From assembly GCF_004331285.1 (NCBI RefSeq), contig NZ_SJOH01000001.1, positions 186,001-250,000 on the forward strand: a DNA stretch of 64,000 nt, written 5' to 3'. The position numbers were made by a program, and so were the translations under genes. This document shows, piece by piece, positions 1-7,679 of the stretch. Positions within the stretch are counted from its first letter, which is position 1. Each line of letters begins with the position of its first letter. The notes beneath the pieces were generated by a model. It saw nothing but the letters and a program-made list of their open reading frames with translations. It searched no databases and was not told where the DNA came from. This DNA comes from Acinetobacter sp. ANC 3781. GTDB taxonomy: Bacteria; Pseudomonadota; Gammaproteobacteria; Pseudomonadales; Moraxellaceae.

Positions 1-700
1 TACTATTATAGGCAGGAACGCAGCCATTTTTGCCAAAAATGTAATTTAGCTCTGCTTCCAGTGCATATTCCATCATGCCTGGTTTAACCGTTTGCATGGC
101 ACGCATATGTGCTTCACTACTGATATTCGATGCAATTTGCATCAAGGCAATTTCTTTTGTAGATTTGTGCAAACGCATTTCATCTAAAATACGATCCAGC
201 TGAATCATATGTGCAGGCGCTGACGTACCTCGACGTGATTCACCATTTGCCTCAGCAACCCACTTTGCTACACGTGCATCAAAATCAGCTTGCTGGCCAA
301 TCCGATAGAACAGTTTTTGTTTATCGAGCAATTTCTCGATAATCTCTTCATCTAACAGATCGATGGCATACGCTTCATCAGCCTCATAATCATCTACTGC
401 ACCATCTACACCGGCACGGTAACCGTTCCATATTTCCATTTCCCGGTTACGTTCACGGCAGAACAAGCTATAAGTATAACCTTCATCAATAGACTCAAAA
501 GTCTCAATGACAGCCACTGCTTCAGGTTCTGCAAATCCTGTCAGGTAAAAAAAGCTGCTGTCCGCACGAAATTTATAATCTGCATCACGGTTACGCATGG
601 CAACCGGACTGGTGGCAATAATCGCAATACTGTGCGGACCCATTTCTTCTGCCAGGCGGTCGCGACGTTCCTGAAAATCTGCTTGAGTCAGTTTCATCAT
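1..700 (-). CDS. pepP: Xaa-Pro aminopeptidase PepP (partial, 3' end outside window)
   Basis: Reading the minus strand from the ATG at 700 gives an uninterrupted frame to the window edge, about 233 residues beginning MKLTQADFQERRDRLAEEMG (a second Met lies one codon upstream). This is the N-terminal creatinase-like half of aminopeptidase P, including the typical 'FRADSSFFYLTGFAEPEA' stretch. The enzyme removes an N-terminal residue preceding proline; the Mn-binding pita-bread catalytic half would lie beyond base 1, so its metal ligands cannot be checked here. It sits 76 bp downstream of the ygfB-like gene on the same strand. E. coli has the same ygfB-pepP order, normally followed by ubiH/ubiI, which supports the call. 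Confidence 0.93.
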   Translation of the reverse strand, partial: MMKLTQADFQERRDRLAEEMGPHSIAIIATSPVAMRNRDADYKFRADSSFFYLTGFAEPEAVAVIETFESIDEGYTYSLFCRERNREMEIWNGYRAGVDGAVDDYEADEAYAIDLLDEEIIEKLLDKQKLFYRIGQQADFDARVAKWVAEANGESRRGTSAPAHMIQLDRILDEMRLHKSTKEIALMQIASNISSEAHMRAMQTVKPGMMEYALEAELNYIFGKNGCVPAYNS

Positions 701-776
701 TAAGTTTACTTTTGTCTTTTATGAGTGGAGTTTATAACTTTTTAAATGGTCTATTGTTGAACCAGAATCGCCCGAA

Positions 777-1406
777 TTAGCTCGGACGATGGGGGGTAAA
801 CATTTCTACAACACTGTTTGGCTCTGTAGGCGCTGCACTTTTCAATTGAGGCTGAATCTTTTTCAGCAAAGGCGTTTCTGCAATTTCTACTTTCTTGCGT
901 CCCAATGATAAGCTGACAGGAATTAAGCGTACAAATTCATATAACTCCTGATAGCTTTCTTCACCTTCTTCGTCATCATCAGATTCTTCAAACTCAACTG
1001 CTGCAACATCTTGAAGATGTTCAACCCATTCGACTTCATCTTGACGGATGTGACCTGAAGCCAAACCAAAACCAAGTACAACCCCTGCACACCAGTCTGC
1101 CAACGCTTGTACACGATCCGCAAGAACGTGCTCGTCATCAGGAAGAAGAGGTAAATAGTCGAGTTCATCATCTGATAAAGCATGGGCAATATCTTCCGCT
1201 TCATCTGCGAGCAGATTCAGAACATGTTCATCCAATGCTGGAATTTCAAGACTTGCTAAAATTTGTTGCCATTCATCACTGGTAGGTGCTTGAGTAACAC
1301 AAACAATACCTGTAAGTAACCCATGTAACTCACTTGGGCTTGAAATCTCTTCAATTTTTGAAAAATTGTGGTGCCATTCCGACCAACCTGAAATATCGTC
1401 TTGCAT
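777..1406 (-). CDS. ygfB: UPF0149 / YgfB-YecA family protein
   Basis: About 209 residues. The N-terminal half carries the family pattern 'SPSELHGLLTGIVC' and later 'ALADWCAGVVLGFGLASG'. There is an acidic stretch near residues 140-155 (DDDEEGEE) and a basic tail. The family's biochemical role is poorly defined; YgfB homologues are linked to regulation of resistance genes in Pseudomonas, and nothing here proves that role. I chose the ATG at 1406, because the reading frame's only earlier start is a TTG at 1418 without a better ribosome site. It is divergent from the coiled-coil/zapA transcript and probably co-transcribed with pepP. Confidence 0.85.
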   Translation of the reverse strand: MQDDISGWSEWHHNFSKIEEISSPSELHGLLTGIVCVTQAPTSDEWQQILASLEIPALDEHVLNLLADEAEDIAHALSDDELDYLPLLPDDEHVLADRVQALADWCAGVVLGFGLASGHIRQDEVEWVEHLQDVAAVEFEESDDDEEGEESYQELYEFVRLIPVSLSLGRKKVEIAETPLLKKIQPQLKSAAPTEPNSVVEMFTPHRPS

Positions 1407-1470
1407 TCGCTTATCCAATCTCTATACTTCGTATATATTACCTTTGTTTGCAATACTGTGCGACTACGAT

Positions 1471-2022
1471 ATGTTAGAAGAATTACAGCGTCTACAGGCG
1501 CATCTTGGCGTTTTAAAAACGCGACTTACGCATTATGAAAGTGAAAATAGTGCACTCACCGCGGCAAAAGAAAATTCTGCCGAGCATCACCACGCTCAAA
1601 TTGTGCAAAAGAACGGCATTATCACCAAGAAACAAGAAGAAATAGACGATCTGAGTGAACAATTAAGTGATGCACGGTCTCAATTCAAACAATTGAATAC
1701 AGATGCGAGCTCTTTAGCAGACCGTTATAGCCGTTTGGAAAAAAGTTGTACCGATCTTAAAAATCGTTTTCAGGAAATTCTGGCTGAACGTAATGAATTA
1801 CGTGTCATTAAAGAAAAAATGCAAAATGAACAACGTCTTGCTCAACAAGAAATTCAGGGTTTGCAGCAGGAACGAGAAAGATTGTTACAAAAAAATGAAC
1901 ATGCCAAGGCTAAGGTTGAAGCCATTATTCAGCGTTTGTCTATTTTAGGAACTGCTCAAGACCAGCACGCGCAAGAAATTCAACAACTTGCCCATCCGAC
2001 AGAAGCCAATGAGGACATTTAA
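1471..2022 (+). CDS. Coiled-coil protein upstream of zapA (function unknown)
   Basis: 183 residues, almost entirely predicted coiled coil. Heptad-like leucine spacing runs from residue 1 (MLEELQRLQAHLGVLKTRL) to about 165, rich in E, K, Q and L, with no membrane segment. The frame stays open upstream to 1366, but that extension overlaps the divergent ygfB start, so I chose the ATG at 1471. The stop is 2 bp before the zapA ATG, so the two are translationally coupled. The position and the short N-terminal coil resemble ZapB/TIGR02449-type division-associated proteins. A role with ZapA at the Z-ring is therefore an inference from context, not from a diagnostic motif. Confidence 0.8.
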   Translation: MLEELQRLQAHLGVLKTRLTHYESENSALTAAKENSAEHHHAQIVQKNGIITKKQEEIDDLSEQLSDARSQFKQLNTDASSLADRYSRLEKSCTDLKNRFQEILAERNELRVIKEKMQNEQRLAQQEIQGLQQERERLLQKNEHAKAKVEAIIQRLSILGTAQDQHAQEIQQLAHPTEANEDI

Positions 2023-2024
2023 GC

Positions 2025-2309
2025 ATGAGTGAACAAATTGCTGTTGAGCTGCGCGTATTGGGACATAATTTTCGTTTAGCCACCACTGAAACTGAAAAGG
2101 CTGATTTGGAACGTGCGGCTGAATTGTTAAATGGAAAATATGATGATTTTCGTCGTAAAGCCCCACGTCTAGAGCCAACCAAACTGATTATTATGGTTGC
2201 GCTGGAGTTGATGCAAGAAGTGCTCGCGATGAATAAATCGTTGCAAGAGTACGCTCACTGCGAACGCTTATTGGCGACCATTTTAGAAGATGTGGATGAT
2301 TTGGCTTAA
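2025..2309 (+). CDS. zapA: Cell division protein ZapA
   Basis: 94 residues matching ZapA: an N-terminal globular head ('ELRVLGHNFRLATTETEKADLERAAELLN') and a C-terminal helix that forms the coiled-coil tetramer. ZapA binds FtsZ and bundles protofilaments at the division ring. It follows the coiled-coil gene by 2 bp and precedes 6S RNA, as in the E. coli zapA-ssrS order. The 6S RNA has its own promoter at 2378-2405, although read-through from zapA is possible. Confidence 0.93.
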   Translation: MSEQIAVELRVLGHNFRLATTETEKADLERAAELLNGKYDDFRRKAPRLEPTKLIIMVALELMQEVLAMNKSLQEYAHCERLLATILEDVDDLA

Positions 2310-2377
2310 TTTTTGTTAAAATCGGGTAAAGTATCGGCAGTTGAAATCTAAGTTTACAGTTCCTGCACACGGATGAT

Positions 2378-2405
2378 TTGCCAATACGCGATTATTGGTT
2401 ATACT
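2378..2405 (+). promoter_or_regulatory. Sigma-70 promoter of 6S RNA
   Basis: TTGCCA at 2378-2383 and TATACT at 2400-2405 are separated by 16 bp. The expected start near 2411-2412 coincides with the 5' end of the 6S RNA structure. Confidence 0.7.
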
Positions 2406-2409
2406 TGTT

Positions 2410-2593
2410 TCATCTCTGAGATGTTCGCCAGCGAGTCAGATTCCCCTGAGCCGATATCTACATCCCCGGATGCGTTCTGTATATTTAGAGTGTATGCCTG
2501 CCTTCGTGTAGGTAACCCAGCAAGTATGCGCCGCGTCCACCTTGAACTTTAGGGTTCAAGGGTAATGACATGCAGCGGCATCTTCGGAGTGTT
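2410..2593 (+). ncRNA. ssrS: 6S RNA
   Basis: 6S RNA binds sigma-70 RNA polymerase and represses transcription in stationary phase. The conserved 5' strand CTCTGAGATGTTCGC, then GATTCCCCTGAGCCGATAT, and the 3' strand CACCTTGAACTTTAGGGTTCAAGGG and GCGGCATCTTCGGAG can be matched to E. coli ssrS by eye. The outer ends pair (CTCTGAGATG with CATCTTCGGAG) to form the closing stem around a large central bubble. It lies just downstream of zapA, the usual location. The usual downstream partner fau is not adjacent but 8.6 kb away. The ends are estimated to within a few bases. Confidence 0.92.
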
Positions 2594-2920
2594 TTTAGTT
2601 ACTTATTTGAAAACAAATCTAATAAAAATTTCTACCTCTTTCTTTGTTCTTTTTTAAGTATTTGTATACTCTATATATAAAACTATTTTCCCAGCTCTGC
2701 GAGTTAGACTAAAAGAGGTCTGAGAAGAAAATTAATATTCCTATTTTAATTTATTGAAGATTTAATCAAAAAATATAGTTAATCTACAGGCCAAACCCGT
2801 ATTCAGTTCGAGTATTGATATTCTTCATATATCAGATATTTCACTTAAAATTAACAGCGGCTCTTAGATTTTTATCTGAAGTAAATACCTACAACATAAA
2901 ATAAAACCTGTACTGCTTCC
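2594..2920. other. Intergenic stretch, no gene seen
   Basis: 327 bp, very AT-rich, between the 3' end of 6S RNA and the 3' end of the convergent EAL gene. I see no open frame with a ribosome site and no convincing terminator hairpin. Confidence 0.6.
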
Positions 2921-5488
2921 CTAATTCCCCAATTCCGTATGCATAAGTTTTAAATCAGTAAGCGGGGCGGGTTTCGCATAAAAATAACCCTGAAGCAAAT
3001 CGCAACCTTGCTGATATAACAAACTGGCCTGTTTCAGTGTTTCTACACCTTCGGCCACCACTTCTAAATTAAGCTGATGTGCCAGGTGAATAATGGATTG
3101 AACAATCGCAGCATCCTGATTATTTATGGTTAATTCTTCAATAAAGCTACGGTCCAACTTGATTTGATTGATGGGTAAACGGCGTAAATAACTGAGGCTT
3201 GAATAACCGGTACCAAAGTCATCAATTGCTACTTGTACCCCTAAAGCACGTACCGATTTTAAAATTTCTACTGTTCTTTCTGCCCCTGTGATAATTACAC
3301 CTTCTGTAATTTCAATTTTAAGCAATTCAGGAGACAAATGACTTATTTCCAGCACATAGTTAAGTCCCTCTAGAAAACCGGTTCTACCGAACTGTAAGGG
3401 AGAAATATTGACTGAAACGGTAAGCTGAGTATTGTGTTGCCGGTTCCATTCAGCAATATCTAAACAGGCTTTTTCTAATACCCATTGACCAATCGCGACA
3501 ATCTGTCCAGTTCTTTCTGCTAAAGGGATAAACACATCCGGGAAAATATAACCTCGCTCTGGATGACACCAACGTACAAGCGCCTCCACCCCCTTAACCC
3601 TTCCAGTCGAGGGGTGAACCAGAGGTTGATAAAACAGATTAAACTGTTTCTGCTGGATAGCTTCCCTAAGTTCCAGACGCAAATGTGCATAATCTATTTC
3701 TGGTACAATTTTATTATTACTTTCTTTATACCATTGCCAAGTATTACGACCTTGTTTTTTTGCTTCCTTCATTGCCAAAACAGACTGATATAAGAGCTCA
3801 GTAGACTGTTGTATAGAACCGTTATCTACGGCTATGCCAATACTGGCACTCAAATGGATCGGGTGATTATCTACCTGAAAAAGTTGTGAAAGAAGATCGA
3901 GAATCTTTTCGGCTAATGCAATGACGCTCTTCTGATTCTGGGGACCCGATATCAGTAATGCAAATTCATCTTCAGCAAAACGACTGAGAAAATCATCTTC
4001 TTTTAGAAAATTTTGCAGCCGCTCACCCACACTCTTGAGAATTTGATTACCTACCTGATGCCCCAAGCTATCATTCATAGACTTAAAGTCATCTAGATCT
4101 ATGTAAAACAGGATTAAAGGCTTTAAACTATCGCGTTGTGATTCAAAAGATTGCTCTAAAAAAATTTCAAAAGCTTTCTGATTAGGTAATCCAGTTAAAT
4201 AATCATGGCTGTGTTGATGCTTAATATATTCCTCATGAATACGTTGTTGAGTCGTATCTTCCTGAATTCCCAGAAAATGACTACAATTCCCCTCTTTATC
4301 CAACACAGGTCCCAACGTTAAACGGCTCCAGAACCAGCTTCCATCCTTACAATAATTTTTTAACGTAAGCTGAACTTCTTTTTGTTCTATCACTGCTTGC
4401 TTGAGTAATAAAACCTGCTCTAGATCGGTATCGAAACCCTGTAAAAAATTGCAGCTCTGTCCGATTATTTCTTGCTCTGTATAACCTGTTAAATTAAGGA
4501 ATGCAGGATTACCATAAACCATTAACATTTCTTCAGATGCATCAGTAATAAATATAGCGTTAGGACTCGCTTCTACCCCAAGTTTCAATAGGCGTAAATT
4601 TTCCTGATTTTTTCGACTTAGGCTAATGTCGCGTGCTATCCCAAATACCCCTGTAACTTTTTGATTTTGTTTAACAGGCAAATTAGTTAGCTCAAGCCAC
4701 AAGATTTCTCCTGAGGCATTATAAATAGGGATTTCATAATATTGAGCCTTACCTTGACTCGCTTCTTCAAATGCAGCGTTAGCCAATTGATGATATTCAG
4801 CAGGAATAAATGCACAGTAATGTTGGCCCCGAATTTGCTTTTCAGAAAAACCCGTAATTTCACGACATGCAATATTTGTGTTTAGAATATGCCCGTGTAT
4901 ATCAAGTTCAAAAATTACATCGGGATGATAAGTATAAAATGAACTATATTTTTCATTCATGACCAGTCGTCGTTGGCGTTCATCGTTGAGTTCAATCGCT
5001 AATGCAACTAAGGTTGAAGCTTGTTCTAAAAGCTTAATATGACGTTCAGTTGGTATTTTTGAGGTTTTGTAATAAGTTGCAAAAGTTCCATAGAGGGTGC
5101 CTGTCGCGCTTATGATAGGTGAAGCCCAACAGCTAGAGAGTTTTTCCGCTTTAATCACGGCACGATACGCCTCCCAATGATCATCTTTCATCAAGTTTGG
5201 ACTAATCACCACCTTGCGCAGAAATGCAGCCGCTCCAAAGGCTCCCTGATGTGGACCTATTTTTAAGCCATCGATTGCTGTGCAATACTGATCTGAAAAA
5301 TGCTGTTTCCCACTGACCAGTTTTAAAGTCTGCTCTTGTTCTGAATAGAGCATAATAGTGACTAGTGCATTTGAAATACATAATTCAAGCCACTGGGTAA
5401 CTGCATTCAAAATACAGGTAAGATCTGTATGTTGTCCAATGAGGTTAAAAATATGCTGGGTACCCTGGTCATCATATTTTTTTTTCAT
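2921..5488 (-). CDS. GAF-PAS-PAS-GGDEF(degenerate)-EAL protein, probable c-di-GMP phosphodiesterase
   Basis: 855 residues, no signal peptide or membrane segment, so cytoplasmic. Order: GAF-like sensor (about 15-170), two PAS domains (about 185-290 and 300-420), GGDEF domain (about 430-590) and EAL domain (about 605-850). The GGDEF signature reads AEDEF and the upstream RxxD inhibitory site reads KEDD, so cyclase activity is doubtful. The EAL domain is intact by eye: EALVRW, then EITEG, IDDFGTGYSSLSYL, KLDRSF and EGVET, which carry the metal and catalytic residues. I infer a sensor-controlled hydrolase of c-di-GMP. It stands alone in the accessory block between 6S RNA and copA. c-di-GMP often controls exopolysaccharide, and a pga operon lies elsewhere in the window, but no direct link is shown. 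Confidence 0.9.
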   Translation of the reverse strand: MKKKYDDQGTQHIFNLIGQHTDLTCILNAVTQWLELCISNALVTIMLYSEQEQTLKLVSGKQHFSDQYCTAIDGLKIGPHQGAFGAAAFLRKVVISPNLMKDDHWEAYRAVIKAEKLSSCWASPIISATGTLYGTFATYYKTSKIPTERHIKLLEQASTLVALAIELNDERQRRLVMNEKYSSFYTYHPDVIFELDIHGHILNTNIACREITGFSEKQIRGQHYCAFIPAEYHQLANAAFEEASQGKAQYYEIPIYNASGEILWLELTNLPVKQNQKVTGVFGIARDISLSRKNQENLRLLKLGVEASPNAIFITDASEEMLMVYGNPAFLNLTGYTEQEIIGQSCNFLQGFDTDLEQVLLLKQAVIEQKEVQLTLKNYCKDGSWFWSRLTLGPVLDKEGNCSHFLGIQEDTTQQRIHEEYIKHQHSHDYLTGLPNQKAFEIFLEQSFESQRDSLKPLILFYIDLDDFKSMNDSLGHQVGNQILKSVGERLQNFLKEDDFLSRFAEDEFALLISGPQNQKSVIALAEKILDLLSQLFQVDNHPIHLSASIGIAVDNGSIQQSTELLYQSVLAMKEAKKQGRNTWQWYKESNNKIVPEIDYAHLRLELREAIQQKQFNLFYQPLVHPSTGRVKGVEALVRWCHPERGYIFPDVFIPLAERTGQIVAIGQWVLEKACLDIAEWNRQHNTQLTVSVNISPLQFGRTGFLEGLNYVLEISHLSPELLKIEITEGVIITGAERTVEILKSVRALGVQVAIDDFGTGYSSLSYLRRLPINQIKLDRSFIEELTINNQDAAIVQSIIHLAHQLNLEVVAEGVETLKQASLLYQQGCDLLQGYFYAKPAPLTDLKLMHTELGN

Positions 5489-5929
5489 TTATAAACCCTA
5501 TCTTCCGTGGCTTTGCTACATTTCAAGTCCAACTCTAGCTTAATTATCACAGGAAATGTGTGTTTATTCGAGTATAAGTGAGCAAGATTAATTAGAGAAA
5601 TATTTGATTGAATATTTCTGTAAACATTCATTTATTTTATAAGCAATTTTTAAAACCTTGATAATAGCAATAATTAACTTTATTGCCCTTTTTTCAATAA
5701 AACTCAATTTAGAACTATAATTTCAAAATAAATAGGTTTGCCCCATAAGCTCACCTTGCGATCAGGTCGTCATAATGAAATATAGCCCTGATCAATAGCG
5801 GTATTTAAGATAAGATGAAATAAGAAGTTCATTGTTAGCTTTATATAAAATCCCCCATATAAAAAGCCCCATCTACTTTCTCAAGCGATGGGGCATCTAG
5901 CAGCATGTATGTACAGAACTGAAGAAAAT
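5489..5929. other. Intergenic stretch with one hairpin
   Basis: AT-rich region upstream of the phosphodiesterase gene. It contains the inverted repeat GAAATATT/AATATTTC near 5599-5620. It also holds a stable GCCCCATC-GATGGGGC hairpin at 5869-5893, placed to terminate the small minus-strand gene ending at 5930, although the T-tract is weak. No other gene is seen. Confidence 0.5.
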
Positions 5930-6037
5930 TTATTCAGATTTAGTCTGGTCATATTTCTGATATTCGACTTCAGTAAATATATTAGACTCATAATCGTGCA
6001 CAGGAATACAAAATAATTTACTTAGAAACTTAATCAT
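5930..6037 (-). CDS. Small protein, 35 residues, unknown
   Basis: A 35-codon frame beginning MIKFLSKLFCIPVHDYE with ATG at 6037. It is preceded by a good ribosome site (AGGTGAAG about 4 bases before the ATG) and followed by the hairpin at 5869-5893. The N-terminus is short, amphipathic or hydrophobic with one Cys; the rest is charged and polar. I do not recognise it. The ribosome site, stop and terminator in the right order are what support it. It lies 42 bp downstream of the 89-residue gene and may share its transcript. Confidence 0.5.
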   Translation of the reverse strand: MIKFLSKLFCIPVHDYESNIFTEVEYQKYDQTKSE

Positions 6038-6079
6038 AGTCTTCACCTGTATTAATAAGTTAATGTTCAGAAAATAAAA

Positions 6080-6349
6080 TTAGCGATGCAATTGTTGATA
6101 TACCCATTTCAAAAATTCATTTTTATCCCTTAATGGAGGTGCCAATTTAATATTAATGATTTCTCGACTTCCAAATTTACCTACAATCTTGCCAGGCGAA
6201 TCAAATCTGATTGCAGTAGGAAAATCTTCATGTATTGCCGAAAAAAACTCCAGCAATAAATCCAGCTCACTTTTCGATTTAAAGCCAGGTCTTTCTGCAA
6301 TAAAGTTATAAACTTGCTGCAATATATGAAAATTAGCACTATTTTTCAT
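6080..6349 (-). CDS. Hypothetical protein, 89 residues
   Basis: Not recognised. A soluble small protein, predicted mixed alpha/beta, beginning MKNSANFHILQQVYNFIAER, with no signal peptide, membrane segment or metal motif. There is no clear Shine-Dalgarno before the ATG (an A-run instead), so the start is less certain. It belongs to a run of three small minus-strand genes between the phosphodiesterase and copA. Confidence 0.6.
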   Translation of the reverse strand: MKNSANFHILQQVYNFIAERPGFKSKSELDLLLEFFSAIHEDFPTAIRFDSPGKIVGKFGSREIINIKLAPPLRDKNEFLKWVYQQLHR

Positions 6350-6452
6350 TTTTTTTAATCAAGTAAGTGGTTAATTAAGCTATATATAGTGCATGCATCT
6401 CTCTTTATATTTAGAAAATATTTGTTAAGTATTTGTTTATTTTTATTACAAA

Positions 6453-6478
6453 AAAAGCCCATTTTCACATGGGCTTTT
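6453..6478 (-). terminator. Rho-independent terminator of the 77-residue gene
   Basis: AGCCCAT-TTTC-ACATGGGCT hairpin. On the minus strand it is followed by a run of T, directly downstream of the gene ending at 6555. Confidence 0.75.
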
Positions 6479-6554
6479 AATTTTTTATTTTGTGTACTGA
6501 TCCACTTTTCCAAGACAACGCGGCTTGAAAGAAATACTAGTTTCTCCTAATAAC

Positions 6555-6788
6555 TTAGGCATATTCCTCTGTTAAGACTTTAAATACTTTTCCTGTTCGA
6601 GGATGAGTAAATGTCTCGTCATAACTTAAATCAATTACTTTGTCTGTAAGCGCAATTTTAAACAAAGGTATCCATGCTTCATCATTACTGGCTTCCTGTT
6701 GAGCTCTTTCATAAATTCGCTCTACAACAATCTCTGTGCCGCAACTACTTTTAGCACTGACCTCTTTTAATTTATGAAGTTTAGGCAT
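6555..6788 (-). CDS. Hypothetical protein, 77 residues
   Basis: Not recognised. I start it at the ATG at 6788 (MPKLHKLKEVSAKSSCGTEI) because GAGAG lies 8 bases upstream; an in-frame ATG 10 codons earlier has no ribosome site. Small, soluble and mixed-charge, with one Cys and the sequence TFTHPRTGKVFKVLTEEYA near its end. It has its own terminator at 6453-6478. Confidence 0.6.
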   Translation of the reverse strand: MPKLHKLKEVSAKSSCGTEIVVERIYERAQQEASNDEAWIPLFKIALTDKVIDLSYDETFTHPRTGKVFKVLTEEYA

Positions 6789-6818
6789 ATTTGTATCTCT
6801 CTTATTTTTCCAAGACAT

Positions 6819-7538
6819 TATAAAAAGGCGCTAAGTAAAAATTGTAAATTTTATAATTAGATATGTAATGATTTCTTTAGAGTTAGAAACTCATTTAATA
6901 TTTTTAGTAAGGTTAGAATAAGAAGCTCTAAGCCAGTTGATTAACCTTTCTCCTCCTTTCTTATCGCACATGCAGATTTTATTGTTTCAACATGAAAGGT
7001 ATATCTCTATATGAATGGAAACTATTTTTGTAAGCAATCAAAAAAATCTCCAGATAAAAAGCATTATAGAGCGTAGCAATTATGATCATACATTCATTTA
7101 TGCAGCAGTTCTGCTCAGGCTCGCAATATTGTAGAGATTAGAAGAAACTCTGCCAGAAGCATGTCTAAGTTTCTAACATGCTGCAAAGGTCTTATATTTT
7201 AACTGTTCATGGCAGCTGCACGAATACGGTTGTATTGCTCACCCTAAAACAAGATGAAAAAGTGTGCTAACGAATCGGGTTTAAAACAGTTATGGTCTTA
7301 TGCCTATACAATGAAAATGATTTATAGAAGGTTCTAGAAAAGTTTCGAAGTAGAGTGATTGTCCATTTAAACAAGAGCATGAATGAGCTGTCATTACGCC
7401 CTCTCGTATATTGAATGCACAAAGTCATAGCACAGACCTGTCAGACAATACAGACCAATAGACTTCAGCAGATATCTCTCTTAGTTAAAAATATTTCATT
7501 AAAATCGTTAGCATAACTTTATGATCAGGTCGAAATTA
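6819..7538. other. 720 bp without a recognisable gene
   Basis: All six frames are broken by frequent stops. Short fragments such as TVMVLCLYNEN on the plus strand near 7290 look protein-like but are interrupted. This may be a decayed gene, though I cannot identify its source family. Confidence 0.5.
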
Positions 7539-7566
7539 AAAAGGGATCTATTTCAGATCCCTTTTT
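7539..7566 (-). terminator. Terminator downstream of copA
   Basis: AAAAGGGATCT-ATTTC-AGATCCCTTTTT has a perfect stem with A and T tracts on both sides, so it could work in both directions. It lies 114 bp beyond the copA stop. Confidence 0.75.
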
Positions 7567-7679
7567 AGATACTTAGATTCAATACTTTCTTCAATCTATT
7601 TTCATGACTATTTTTTAGGCAAAAAAATACCCAAAATTTTCATCTTGACTATGCTCTATGAATGCCTAGGCTTTTAGTC

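Noticed and set aside
7200..7400. Possible AraC-like regulator remnant near copA
   Set aside because: The resemblance rests on a few residues in a stop-rich frame; too weak to name.
5750..7535. Shared ATCAGGTCG at about 5761 and 7523 as a flanking repeat
   Set aside because: Only 9-10 bases match and the surroundings differ; likely chance.
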